A stretch of 64,000 nt of DNA from GCA-020343675 sp964462945 (GTDB lineage: Bacteria > Planctomycetota > Phycisphaerae > Sedimentisphaerales > Anaerobacaceae). The notes below the pieces were generated by a model. That model was not told the origin of the DNA. It worked only from the letters and a program-made list of their open reading frames with translations, and ran no database searches. Below are positions 27,975-36,186 of this stretch, piece after piece (within the stretch, counting starts at the first letter, position 1; every line of letters begins with the position of its first letter). The position numbers and the translations under genes are program-made. The DNA is taken from assembly GCA_964462945.1 (NCBI GenBank), contig CAYWZW010000011.1:1-64000 (forward strand), read 5' to 3'.

Positions 27975-28029
27975 GTAGGGTGGGCCTTGGCCCACCGATC
28001 CGAAATGGTGGGGCAGAGCCCCACCCTAC
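27975..28029. repeat. Intergenic palindromic repeat, copy 3, between convergent genes
   Basis: Two hairpins, GGTGGGCC-TT-GGCCCACC (27979-27996) and GGTGGGGC-AGA-GCCCCACC (28007-28025), are enclosed by GTAGGGTGGG (27975-27984) and CCCACCCTAC (28020-28029). It is related to the copies at 52 and 4408. Its position between convergent genes would suit a bidirectional terminator, although no T-run follows. Confidence 0.7.
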
Positions 28030-28050
28030 CTGTTCGATCGCGCGCAAGAT

Positions 28051-29496
28051 TCAGGACTTGGCTTTGCGCAAGGGGAATACGTCCGATTCAGTCCGGACAG
28101 TTCTTAACATCTCGTCCATCTTCGTGGCGAGCTTGGGGTGCTCATCGGCCAAGTCGTGCGATTCGCCCACGTTTTTGTCAAGGTCATAAAGCTCGATCCT
28201 GCTGTCGGGCTTCACGCGCAGGGCTTTCCACTTACCCATTCGGATTGCCTGCTGGCCGTTCAGCTCCCAGTACAGATATTCATGTTTCTTCTGCTGTTGC
28301 GGTTGTCCGAGCAGGGTGGGGAGCATGGAAGTACCGTCAATGTCCGGCGGTGGTTCTTCGCCTATCAGTTCGCAGCAGGTCGGCAAAAAGTCCCAGAAAG
28401 CCGAGATATGGTTGCTCGTGCTTGCGGCCTTGATCCTGCCCGGCCAGCGGGCGATGTACGGCACACGTATCCCGCCTTCGTAAACTGAAGCTTTGAGACC
28501 CCGCAAAGGTTTGGCGCTCTCGAAAAACGCCGAGTCCGTCCCCCCATTGAAGGTCGGGCCGTTATCGCTGGTGAAGATGACGAGCGTATTATCGTCGAGG
28601 CCCAGCTCCTTGAGCAGGGCCATGATCTGCCCCACGGAGCGATCCATTCGCGTGACCATGGCCGCATAGCAGGCGCGCGGATTCGGATGCGGGAAATATC
28701 CTTTGCCGCCCGTGTACGGCGGGTCGGGCCACAGGCCGCGATATTCGGCCAGCGAATCTTCCGGCACCTGAAGCGCAGCGTGCGGTATCGTGAACGGCAC
28801 ATACAGAAAGAACGGCCGGCCCTTATTGGCCCTGATAAACTTGAGGGCTTCTTCGGCGATTAAATCGTGCGAATAGACCTGCTCTTTTCCATCTTTGTTG
28901 GCTTCGATCCATTCGACCTTGCCGTCGCGCCACAGGTGATTGGGATAGTACGTATGGGCCTGGCGCTGGCATATATAGCCGTAGAAGTGGTCGAAGCCCT
29001 GCTTGTTCGGATCTCCCGTAGTGCCGACGCGTCCGAGGCCCCATTTTCCGAACGCCCCGGTGGTGTAACCTGCATCCTTGAGTATCTTGGCGACCGTAGC
29101 CGTGCCGGCCTCCAGCGGCCACTGCCCGCCAATGGTCGAGCCTAACTCCCATCCTTCGGCGCCCGCCACCTGCTTGTTGTTGCGAATCTGAGCGTGGCCC
29201 GTATGCAGTCCTGTCATCAAAGCGCAGCGTGATGGTGCGCACACCGGATTGCCGCAGTAGTGCTGCGTGAACTTCATGCCTTCAGCCGCCAGTTTGTCGA
29301 TGTTGGGCGTGCGTATCTTCGTCTGGCCGTAGCAGCCTACCTCTGCATAACCCAGGTCGTCCGCGAGGATATAGACAATGTTGGTTTTTTTCTTGTTCTT
29401 TGCGGAAGCCGTCGTTTGAATCGTGTCTCTCCGGCAGGATAAGGCCAGGGCTGTGGCCCCGAGGCCAACGGCTTTTATGAAATCGCGTCGTCTCAC
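28051..29496 (-). CDS. Sulfatase (arylsulfatase family), Tat lipoprotein
   Basis: A 481-residue sulfatase. The N-terminus has a Tat motif MRRRDFIK followed by the lipobox ALALSC, so it is probably a Tat-exported lipoprotein. The core CAPSR (C86-R90) is the formylglycine-forming signature, with metal ligands in ADDLG (about 45-49) and FTSDNGPTFNGG (near 320). It hydrolyses sulfate esters on carbohydrates or aryl compounds after maturation by a formylglycine-generating enzyme, which is not in this window. The GTG start follows GGAGGTGA and overlaps the stop of the serine hydrolase by 4 nt (GTGA), so the two form one minus-strand operon. Confidence 0.92.
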   Translation of the reverse strand: MRRRDFIKAVGLGATALALSCRRDTIQTTASAKNKKKTNIVYILADDLGYAEVGCYGQTKIRTPNIDKLAAEGMKFTQHYCGNPVCAPSRCALMTGLHTGHAQIRNNKQVAGAEGWELGSTIGGQWPLEAGTATVAKILKDAGYTTGAFGKWGLGRVGTTGDPNKQGFDHFYGYICQRQAHTYYPNHLWRDGKVEWIEANKDGKEQVYSHDLIAEEALKFIRANKGRPFFLYVPFTIPHAALQVPEDSLAEYRGLWPDPPYTGGKGYFPHPNPRACYAAMVTRMDRSVGQIMALLKELGLDDNTLVIFTSDNGPTFNGGTDSAFFESAKPLRGLKASVYEGGIRVPYIARWPGRIKAASTSNHISAFWDFLPTCCELIGEEPPPDIDGTSMLPTLLGQPQQQKKHEYLYWELNGQQAIRMGKWKALRVKPDSRIELYDLDKNVGESHDLADEHPKLATKMDEMLRTVRTESDVFPLRKAKS

Positions 29497-30677
29497 TGTT
29501 CACCTCCATTTTGATTCGGTGGCGTTTGCAGGCTGGAGAAAACGATGTCCGCGACCTTGCTGCGAACGGGTTTCGTGGTTCCATCGTCTTTGGGGTGGAT
29601 TCTGTTGGCCAGAACAATCACAAAAGTCTTGCTCATCGGGTCGCAGACGATTGAAGTGCCTGTGTAGCCGGTGTGGCAGAACGCTTTTTCCGGAGCGTAA
29701 GAACCCTTCACCGATGAGTAGCTCGAATTCACATCGAAGCCGTAGGCCCGGCCGAAAGCCTGCTCAGTCGTCAGCAAGGTCGCTCCTTCGAAGCTCAGAA
29801 TCCTTCTGCGTTTCCAGGTGCCCCCGTTCAATAGCATCCGGCAGTATATCGACAAATCGTATGCGTTGGAGAATAGCCCCGCGTTGCCGGAAACACCTGC
29901 CATCAACCGCGCCAAAGGATCGTGGACCGTGCCCCGGAGCAGCTGCCCGTCGGCTATTTCGGCCCCTGCAATCTCTTTCTGCCAGGAATCCGGAGGATTG
30001 AAGGTAGTGTGTCTCATGCCAAGCGGAGCAAAGATGTTCTCCCGGCTGAAATCGTCGAGGCTCTTTCCACTGACGACCTCCACGATATTGGCCAGCGTGA
30101 TGTAGCCCAGGCAACTGTAACGGAACTCTTCACCGGCTTTGCCGGCGGCTTCCAGGCCGCATATCTTCTCAATGACCCGGTCGGGACAGGGGCTGCCGAA
30201 TTGCTCCTTCAGCGCATCGGCGTTCGTATAGGCCGGCAATCCCGATGTATGGGCAAGCAGATGCTTGACGCGGACCTCCTCCTTGCCGTTGCACGCAAAG
30301 GTGGGCAGGTACGCGCCGACGTAATCATCCAATTCTAACGCCTTGCGGTCTCTGAGAATCATGATCGATGTGGCTGCGGCTATAGGTTTGGTCAGAGAGG
30401 CCAGGTCGAAAACCGTGTCTTTGCTCATCGATTCAGCATGAGGTTCTATTACTTGATGGCCGAACGCCTTCCAGTACAAAATGTCGTCTTCTCTGCCGAC
30501 GAGAACCACGGCCCCGGGGAAGTTGCCTTTCTCGATTTCCTCCTGGATAACCTCGTCGATCTGGTCAAGAGACGGTCTCGGAGTCTCTTGTTGAACCGGC
30601 CGGCACTGTATCGAAAGACAAAACAGTGCCGTCAGAAACGCTGTTGTTCGCAACCGTCTCATATCGATTCGTCTCAT
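29493..30677 (-). CDS. Serine hydrolase of the beta-lactamase/class C esterase family, lipoprotein
   Basis: A 394-residue serine hydrolase. The signal peptide ends in the lipobox LSIQC (Cys25). The nucleophile motif is SLTK (S94, K97). The second motif reads YSC (Y187) where YSN or YAN is usual; HTSGLPAY and HTGYTGTSI (third motif region) are clear. Such proteins may be D-Ala-D-Ala carboxypeptidases, esterases or peptidases; a true beta-lactamase role is not implied. It lies first in the operon with the sulfatase and is divergent from NamZ, so a cell-wall role fits the neighbourhood. ATG 30662 is an alternative start. Confidence 0.82.
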   Translation of the reverse strand: MRRIDMRRLRTTAFLTALFCLSIQCRPVQQETPRPSLDQIDEVIQEEIEKGNFPGAVVLVGREDDILYWKAFGHQVIEPHAESMSKDTVFDLASLTKPIAAATSIMILRDRKALELDDYVGAYLPTFACNGKEEVRVKHLLAHTSGLPAYTNADALKEQFGSPCPDRVIEKICGLEAAGKAGEEFRYSCLGYITLANIVEVVSGKSLDDFSRENIFAPLGMRHTTFNPPDSWQKEIAGAEIADGQLLRGTVHDPLARLMAGVSGNAGLFSNAYDLSIYCRMLLNGGTWKRRRILSFEGATLLTTEQAFGRAYGFDVNSSYSSVKGSYAPEKAFCHTGYTGTSIVCDPMSKTFVIVLANRIHPKDDGTTKPVRSKVADIVFSSLQTPPNQNGGEQ

Positions 30678-30778
30678 AAAGCCCGTGGGATAGATCATAT
30701 CGCGGACGGCAGGTATTGTCACTGTATTTCTTGCTCTTTTGCTTGTTTGGGTTTGGAAAGTCGTTTAGAGTATAACTG

Positions 30779-32026
30779 ATGGAACGAATAGGGTCAGCTA
30801 AGGCTGCCGTAATCCTGGGTCTCTCTGTAGCGCTCTCGGTCTGTCAGGGCTCAGTCAAGACCGGATTGGATCGTGTGGGCGCATACGAAGAAGTGTTTCA
30901 AGGCAAGCGCCTTGGGATCATAACCAATCACACGGCGTACGACAGCGACGGCAGGTTCGTTGTGGACGTGTTCAAGGAAATGACCGGCGTGACGGTTACG
31001 GCCCTTTTCAGCCCCGAGCATGGGCTATGGGGTAAAGAGCAGGCTGGCGAGAAAATTGAAAGCCAAATCGACCCGGTCTATCATCTGCCCGTTCACAGCT
31101 TGTATGGACAGACCCGCAAACCGACCCGTGAAATGCTGGGGGATATCGACATTCTGGTCTTCGACATACAGGATATCGGCGCGCGGTTCTACACCTATAT
31201 TTATACGATGTCTCTGGCGATGGAAGCGGCGGCGGAAAACGGCAAGACTTTCGTGGTCCTGGACCGCCCGAATCCCATCAACGGTGCCTGCGTTGAAGGC
31301 AACGTTCTCGATCCGGCGTCGGCCAGTTTCGTCGGCTTGTATCCGATCCCGGTCCGGCACGGGATGACCGTCGCAGAGCTGGCGAAAATGTTCAATGAGG
31401 AAGGCTGGCTTGCCCGCCGTACGTCTGGCGGGCTTGCCGGCCGCGTCAGGGCCGACCTCGTCGTGATACCGATGGAGGGCTGGCATCGCCGGATGTGGTA
31501 CGACGAAACCGGATTGCGTTTCATCAAGCCCTCGCCGAATATGCCCGACCTCGAAACCGCCGCCGTCTATCCGGGTCTGTGCCTTCTGGAGGGCACGAAC
31601 GTTTCCGAAGGCAGAGGGACGGATAGGCCGTTCCTGCAGTTCGGCGCGCCCTGGATCGATTCGCAGCTCCTGGCTGAGCGGCTGAACCGCTTGAACGTTG
31701 CGGGCATGCGCTTCGAGCCGACGAAGTTTACGCCGACGAGCTCGAAATACCAGGGCCTGGAATGTCACGGCGTCCGGATCGTCATCGCGGATAGAGACGC
31801 GATCGAATCCTACTGGGCCGGTGTCAGGATTGTCGATGAGATCTTTCGGCTGTGCCCCGATTCCTTCCAGTGGAGAGCCTCGCATTTCGACCGTCTATGC
31901 GGCACGGCGACGATTCGCCAAGCCATCACAAGCCGGCGTTCTCTGGATGAGCTGCGGAACAAATGGCAGCCGGCGCTCGAATCGTTCCGCACGATCAGAG
32001 ACAAGTATCTCATCTATCGGGATTGA
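30779..32026 (+). CDS. namZ: Exo-beta-N-acetylmuramidase NamZ-like (DUF1343)
   Basis: A 415-residue exported protein. A signal peptide covers about residues 1-24. DUF1343/GH171 motifs are present: LGIITNHTAYD, LFSPEHGLWG, DILVFDIQDIGARFYTYIYTM, VLDRPNPING, and LLEGTNVSEGRGTDRPF. Characterised NamZ releases MurNAc from the non-reducing end of cell-wall fragments. It is the first gene of a salvage cluster with AnmK, MurQ and a sodium symporter. A TATAAC element ends only 2 nt before the ATG, so the transcript start is unclear. The 3' end overlaps the convergent double-SIS gene by 13 nt. Confidence 0.88.
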   Translation: MERIGSAKAAVILGLSVALSVCQGSVKTGLDRVGAYEEVFQGKRLGIITNHTAYDSDGRFVVDVFKEMTGVTVTALFSPEHGLWGKEQAGEKIESQIDPVYHLPVHSLYGQTRKPTREMLGDIDILVFDIQDIGARFYTYIYTMSLAMEAAAENGKTFVVLDRPNPINGACVEGNVLDPASASFVGLYPIPVRHGMTVAELAKMFNEEGWLARRTSGGLAGRVRADLVVIPMEGWHRRMWYDETGLRFIKPSPNMPDLETAAVYPGLCLLEGTNVSEGRGTDRPFLQFGAPWIDSQLLAERLNRLNVAGMRFEPTKFTPTSSKYQGLECHGVRIVIADRDAIESYWAGVRIVDEIFRLCPDSFQWRASHFDRLCGTATIRQAITSRRSLDELRNKWQPALESFRTIRDKYLIYRD

Positions 32027-33777
32027 TCCGGGTGGCCTCCGAGCCGCTCGATAGCCAAAGCGACGGGTGAGGGAACCTCATCGCCTCGTTGCTGCCGGGA
32101 TTGCACTTCTTCCATCGCCTCGTGCAGAGCGATGCAGGCCCGCTCGTAGGTGCATCCGGTCTGCTGGGCAATCAAACGCGAGCCGCGGTCGATCAGTTTC
32201 TTGTTGCTCGGCGACAGCCAGACCATCGCGTTGCCGATGACCCGGCCCATGCGAACCATCGTCGCGGTCGAAAGCGTGTTCAGGATGAGCTTGACGGCGA
32301 GGTGATGCCACAATTGCAGCGGCGAATCGGGCGGATTATAGGCGAACCGAAATGTTTCATCGATGCCGGCAGCAGCATCCTCTGAGCCGACGATCAGAGC
32401 GGCTGTTTTCTTGTAAGGCGCGCTGAATTCCTTAAGCGCTGCGTGAATCAGACGACCCGTCTCATTACCGGCGGCAATGGCGACCAGCGCTGAATCCGGC
32501 GCATCCGTCCGCGAAGAGTCCGGCTCGTTGCCGATCATGAATTTGTGTATCTCGGCGTTGTCGAGTTTCGGCGGCTGGGCTTTCAGCTTGGCTGGGGCGT
32601 TGAGCTCTTCGTAAACCTCGCGTCCCCAGTCCAGACCCCGCGGTTGGCGCTGCAACAGCGCGTGCCAAGCTTTTTCAGTGCTACGGAACGGGTCTTTGAC
32701 AAAGGCCCAGGAGCGCGGCGAGAGATTGTCCCCTTGTTTTCGAAAGGCCGGCAGCATAAACGTCGGCGAGCGCTCCGTCGTATCCGTCAGGACGTCCAAG
32801 AGGAAGGAATCGGCCATGTAGGTCACAAGGCCCTGCTTGCGATAGATACCTTCCTCGAACGTCGTTGCGCGAACCAGTGCATCGACGGCCTGCGGATGCG
32901 ATAGCTGCTTTAGAAGCTCGCAGAAGAGCCGATGGTAATCACCAGGCTCGCGCGCCGGCGAGAGGGCCGTCATTTCTGTCGAAGCGATGCCGGACCGCAG
33001 GAAACGGACCAGAGCGATCTCCAGGGCGGCGCCGACAATGAGCAATTCGGCCGTCGTGGCCTGCATCCGCGTCGAGCCGGTGATGGCCATCGGCCCCGTC
33101 GTCAGGTCGAGCTTGGTGACACGCGACTCCTCGATCACCTCGCGCGAGCGTTTCACGTGCTGGCACAGGACCTCCGTGGGGTTGTTATAGACAAAAAAGA
33201 CCCGCGCCCCCGCGTCGAGTCCCTCCCAGGCCGTGCCGATGACAAACGGCGTTTCCCCACCCTCGGTAATGGCCACGACAACATCGCCGGGCTGGATGCG
33301 CCTCTCCCTTAACTGGCGCCGTCCGAAGTCGGGAAAATCCTCGTACCCTTCGACCGATTTGATCAAGGCAAAATCGCCGCCCGCCATCACACTGGATACG
33401 CGATCCTCCATCCCGTCGGTCTGCCCCCCCGTCTGCGTGATGCTGCGCCAGAACCGCCGCCAGGCCGCCTCGAGAAGGATGCTCAGCCGTCCCGTGGCTC
33501 CGCAGCCGGTAAAATAAATCCGCTTGCCGGTTCTCAGGGCCTCGCCGAACGCATCTACAAGCTGCCGGAATGAGTCCTGCCGGAGTACCTTCTCCATCGC
33601 CAGCGGAATGTCGTCATCCACCGACTGAAGCAGCCGGATCGCTGCCGCCAAGTCCGCCGCTGCGGTCTGCGAGAGCATCCTGGTCTTGGGATGAAATGCC
33701 TCAGTGACCAATTCCCCAAACCGGAACGCCCGCTCCCGGCTCAAGAATTCTTCAGCTTTCCTAACCGCTTCTGACAT
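32014..33777 (-). CDS. GKRP-like double-SIS sugar-phosphate-binding protein (MurQ homolog)
   Basis: A 587-residue protein with two SIS domains, at about 80-260 and 290-520, the architecture of glucokinase regulatory protein and related MurQ-like proteins. SIS1 has IYFTGCGATGRLSILLEAAW, comparable with the MurQ sequence GAGTSGRLGVLDASECPPT but lacking the ECPPT element; ITEGGETPFV and GSTRMQATTAE are the sugar-phosphate contacts. The C-terminal region (TMVRMGRVIGNAMVWLSPSN) matches the MurQ helical part. It may be an etherase variant, a sensor or a kinase regulator. ATG 33777 with GGGAAG 5 nt upstream is chosen. It is divergent from anmK. Confidence 0.78.
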   Translation of the reverse strand: MSEAVRKAEEFLSRERAFRFGELVTEAFHPKTRMLSQTAAADLAAAIRLLQSVDDDIPLAMEKVLRQDSFRQLVDAFGEALRTGKRIYFTGCGATGRLSILLEAAWRRFWRSITQTGGQTDGMEDRVSSVMAGGDFALIKSVEGYEDFPDFGRRQLRERRIQPGDVVVAITEGGETPFVIGTAWEGLDAGARVFFVYNNPTEVLCQHVKRSREVIEESRVTKLDLTTGPMAITGSTRMQATTAELLIVGAALEIALVRFLRSGIASTEMTALSPAREPGDYHRLFCELLKQLSHPQAVDALVRATTFEEGIYRKQGLVTYMADSFLLDVLTDTTERSPTFMLPAFRKQGDNLSPRSWAFVKDPFRSTEKAWHALLQRQPRGLDWGREVYEELNAPAKLKAQPPKLDNAEIHKFMIGNEPDSSRTDAPDSALVAIAAGNETGRLIHAALKEFSAPYKKTAALIVGSEDAAAGIDETFRFAYNPPDSPLQLWHHLAVKLILNTLSTATMVRMGRVIGNAMVWLSPSNKKLIDRGSRLIAQQTGCTYERACIALHEAMEEVQSRQQRGDEVPSPVALAIERLGGHPDQSR

Positions 33778-34014
33778 CACAGCTTCCCAACATGCCAGTG
33801 AAACTCAAGGCTCATCTTTGCCCCGACGAAGGGCAGCGAGCGAAAAGACCGAATGCCGCCGCGCCGTCTGGCTTGGCCTGCGTCGTTGCTCGGTCTTCGA
33901 GTTGACAAACCGGTATTGTTCCCGCATCACGTTACCTTGCCATTCTACCAATGGCCTGCCTTAGTTCAACTGAAAGCCCTGGCTGCTTCTTGCAGGTTCT
34001 TTGTCGAGTGTTTG

Positions 34015-34043
34015 TTGTGCTTTCTGACGGGTATGGATATAAT
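34015..34043 (+). promoter_or_regulatory. Promoter for the anmK-murQ-symporter operon
   Basis: TTGTGC (34015-34020), 17-nt spacer, TATAAT (34038-34043). The rest of the gene-free stretch 33778-34141 shows no other element that I can support. Confidence 0.6.
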
Positions 34044-34141
34044 CCGCCCGGTGCCGGGTGCGGGAAAAAGTCTATTTGGGCACATAGAGGACTGAAATAG
34101 CAGTGAGCTGGCGGATTCGGGACATTGCGGGCAAGGGGACG

Positions 34142-35281
34142 ATGCGGGTCGTGGGGCTGATGTCGGGGACATCCGCCGACGGGGTTGATGCGGCCATCGT
34201 CGAGATCAGCCGGGGAAAGGTTCGGCTGCTGGCCTTTGGGGTGTTTCCATACGCAACCGCTTTGCGCAGGGCGATCTTTCGTTTGTGCCGGCCCGAGTCG
34301 GCCCGGCTGGACGATATCTGCCACTACAATTTCGTCTTGGGCGAAGTTTTCGCCGATGCGGTCATTAAGCTCTGTTCTAAGAGCGGCGTTGCTCTGCGTT
34401 CGATTGATCTGGTCGGCTCGCACGGCCAGACAATCTATCACAACCCGCGCGGCAGGCGCTATGGGCAGACCACGATTCGTTCCACTCTACAGATCGGCGA
34501 GCCTTCTGTCATCGCCCAGCGCACCGGCATTACGACGGTCGCGGATTTGCGGCCTCGCGACATGGCCGCCGGCGGCGAAGGGGCCCCGCTGGTGCCGTAC
34601 GCCGATTATGTTTTATTCCGCCACAGCCGGCTGGCGCGCGCCGTGCAGAATATCGGCGGGATTGCCAACGTCACTTTCCTGCCGAGCGACTGCAAGCAGG
34701 ACGAGATTATCGCTTTCGACACCGGTCCCGGGAACATGGCCATCGACGGTATTATGCGTTTGGCCAGCGGCGGTAGGCGAAACTTCGATACGGGCGGCAA
34801 ATTGGCGGCACGGGGCGCGGTCAATGCAAGGCTGCTGAGTGAACTGCTCCGGCATCCTTTTCTGCGGCGCCGCCCGCCGAAATCGACCGGGCGGGAAGAA
34901 TTCGGCGATTTCTTCGCCGAGCAAATCTATGGGCGGGCCGCTAAAAAGGGATTGGCCGACGCGGACATCGCGGCGACCGTGACGGCCTTTACCGCCACGA
35001 GTATCGCTCGGGCATACCGTCACTTCCTCCCGATGATGCCGGACGAGGTGATACTATGCGGCGGCGGGGCCCGCAATGGCACGCTGGTCGAGATGTTAAG
35101 GGGCGAGCTGCCGGAGGTTAAGATGCTCTCGACCGATGATTTCGGCGTTAATGCCGATGCCAAAGAGGCGGTTTCGTTCGCGATTTTGGCCTGGGCAACG
35201 ATAAAGGGCATGGCGAATAACGTGCCCACGGCAACCGGCGCCGAGGAACCGGTCGTTCTGGGGAAAATCATACCGGCATGA
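34142..35281 (+). CDS. anmK: Anhydro-N-acetylmuramic acid kinase
   Basis: A 379-residue AnmK. The opening MRVVGLMSGTSADGVDAA is the family nucleotide-binding signature; VGSHGQTIYH, ENG-type substrate region PLVPYADYVLF, NIGGIANVTFL, FDTGPGNMAID and LCGGGARN follow in the usual order. It hydrates and phosphorylates 1,6-anhydro-MurNAc to MurNAc-6-phosphate. ATG 34142 is favoured because it fits the family N-terminus, although the AAGGGG element is only 3 nt away; GTG 34103 would add 13 residues. It overlaps murQ by 4 nt. Confidence 0.93.
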   Translation: MRVVGLMSGTSADGVDAAIVEISRGKVRLLAFGVFPYATALRRAIFRLCRPESARLDDICHYNFVLGEVFADAVIKLCSKSGVALRSIDLVGSHGQTIYHNPRGRRYGQTTIRSTLQIGEPSVIAQRTGITTVADLRPRDMAAGGEGAPLVPYADYVLFRHSRLARAVQNIGGIANVTFLPSDCKQDEIIAFDTGPGNMAIDGIMRLASGGRRNFDTGGKLAARGAVNARLLSELLRHPFLRRRPPKSTGREEFGDFFAEQIYGRAAKKGLADADIAATVTAFTATSIARAYRHFLPMMPDEVILCGGGARNGTLVEMLRGELPEVKMLSTDDFGVNADAKEAVSFAILAWATIKGMANNVPTATGAEEPVVLGKIIPA

Positions 35282-36186
35282 CAGAAAAACGCAAAATTCT
35301 GCCGACGACCGAGAAACGCAACCGTGTCAGCGAGAATATAGATCAACTCTCGACGCAGCAGATTGTCGATCTGATCAACGCTGAAGATGCGCTTGTCCCC
35401 GCGGCGGTGGCTCGGCAGCGTAAACAAATCGCCGCTGCGATTGACTTGATTGTCGAGCGATTTCGAAAGGGCGGCCGGTTATTTTACGTCGGCGCCGGCA
35501 CCAGCGGCAGATTAGGCGTGCTGGATGCCTCAGAGTGCCCACCTACTTTCGGTGTGCCGCCTTCACTTGTACAGGGCATCATTGCCGGCGGCCGCCGTGC
35601 TCTGGTTCGGGTCGTAGAAGGCGCTGAAGATTCCCCCGAGGATGGGGCGGCGGCAATAAGAAGCAAGCGCGTCCGGGCGCGTGACGTTGTGGTCGGCTTA
35701 GCCGCGTGCGGCATGACGCCGTATGTGCACGGCGCACTCAGGCAGGCCCGGCAAATCGGGGCGTCAACCATCTTCGTGACCTGTGCGCCGGAGGCGGTCC
35801 GGCACATCCCTGCCAAAATCATCATCAATCCTGTGGTCGGCCCGGAAGTGGTCACCGGCTCGACCCGGATGAAAGCCGGCACCGCGACCAAGCTCGTCCT
35901 CAACACGCTCACCACGGGAGCCATGATCCGTTTGGGCAAGGTCTATGGCAATCTGATGGTGGACCTGCGGGCGACCAATGAGAAGCTGCGGGACCGCTCG
36001 GTGCGGATTGTAATGGAGATGACCGATCTGAGCCGGCCCAGTGCCCAAGGGCTGCTGGCCCGTGCACAAGGCAAGGTCAAAGCGGCGATCGTCATGCACT
36101 TTAGAAAGACGGATCTTGCGGGCGCTCTGAAAATCCTCGACCAGTGCGATCAGCTCCTGCGAAAAGCGATTGAGGAGACATCGTGA
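35278..36186 (+). CDS. murQ: N-acetylmuramic acid 6-phosphate etherase
   Basis: A 302-residue MurQ. It cleaves the lactyl ether of MurNAc-6-phosphate to give GlcNAc-6-phosphate and D-lactate. Motifs: GAGTSGRLG (72-80) with ECPPTFG (Glu86, catalytic acid), ISA-type loop AACGMTPYVHGAL, VVGPEVVTGSTRMKAGTATK, and TGAMIRLGKVYGNLMVDL. Length is normal. It follows AnmK, which produces its substrate, with ATGA overlap, and its own stop overlaps the GTG of the symporter. This is the canonical MurQ in contrast to the divergent double-SIS paralog 1.5 kb upstream. Confidence 0.95.
   Translation: MTEKRKILPTTEKRNRVSENIDQLSTQQIVDLINAEDALVPAAVARQRKQIAAAIDLIVERFRKGGRLFYVGAGTSGRLGVLDASECPPTFGVPPSLVQGIIAGGRRALVRVVEGAEDSPEDGAAAIRSKRVRARDVVVGLAACGMTPYVHGALRQARQIGASTIFVTCAPEAVRHIPAKIIINPVVGPEVVTGSTRMKAGTATKLVLNTLTTGAMIRLGKVYGNLMVDLRATNEKLRDRSVRIVMEMTDLSRPSAQGLLARAQGKVKAAIVMHFRKTDLAGALKILDQCDQLLRKAIEETS

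Noticed and set aside
30743..30776. Promoter for namZ with TATAAC immediately before the ATG
   Set aside because: The -10-like box is 2 nt from the start codon and no -35 box is at a usable distance, so a transcript from it would miss the ATG.
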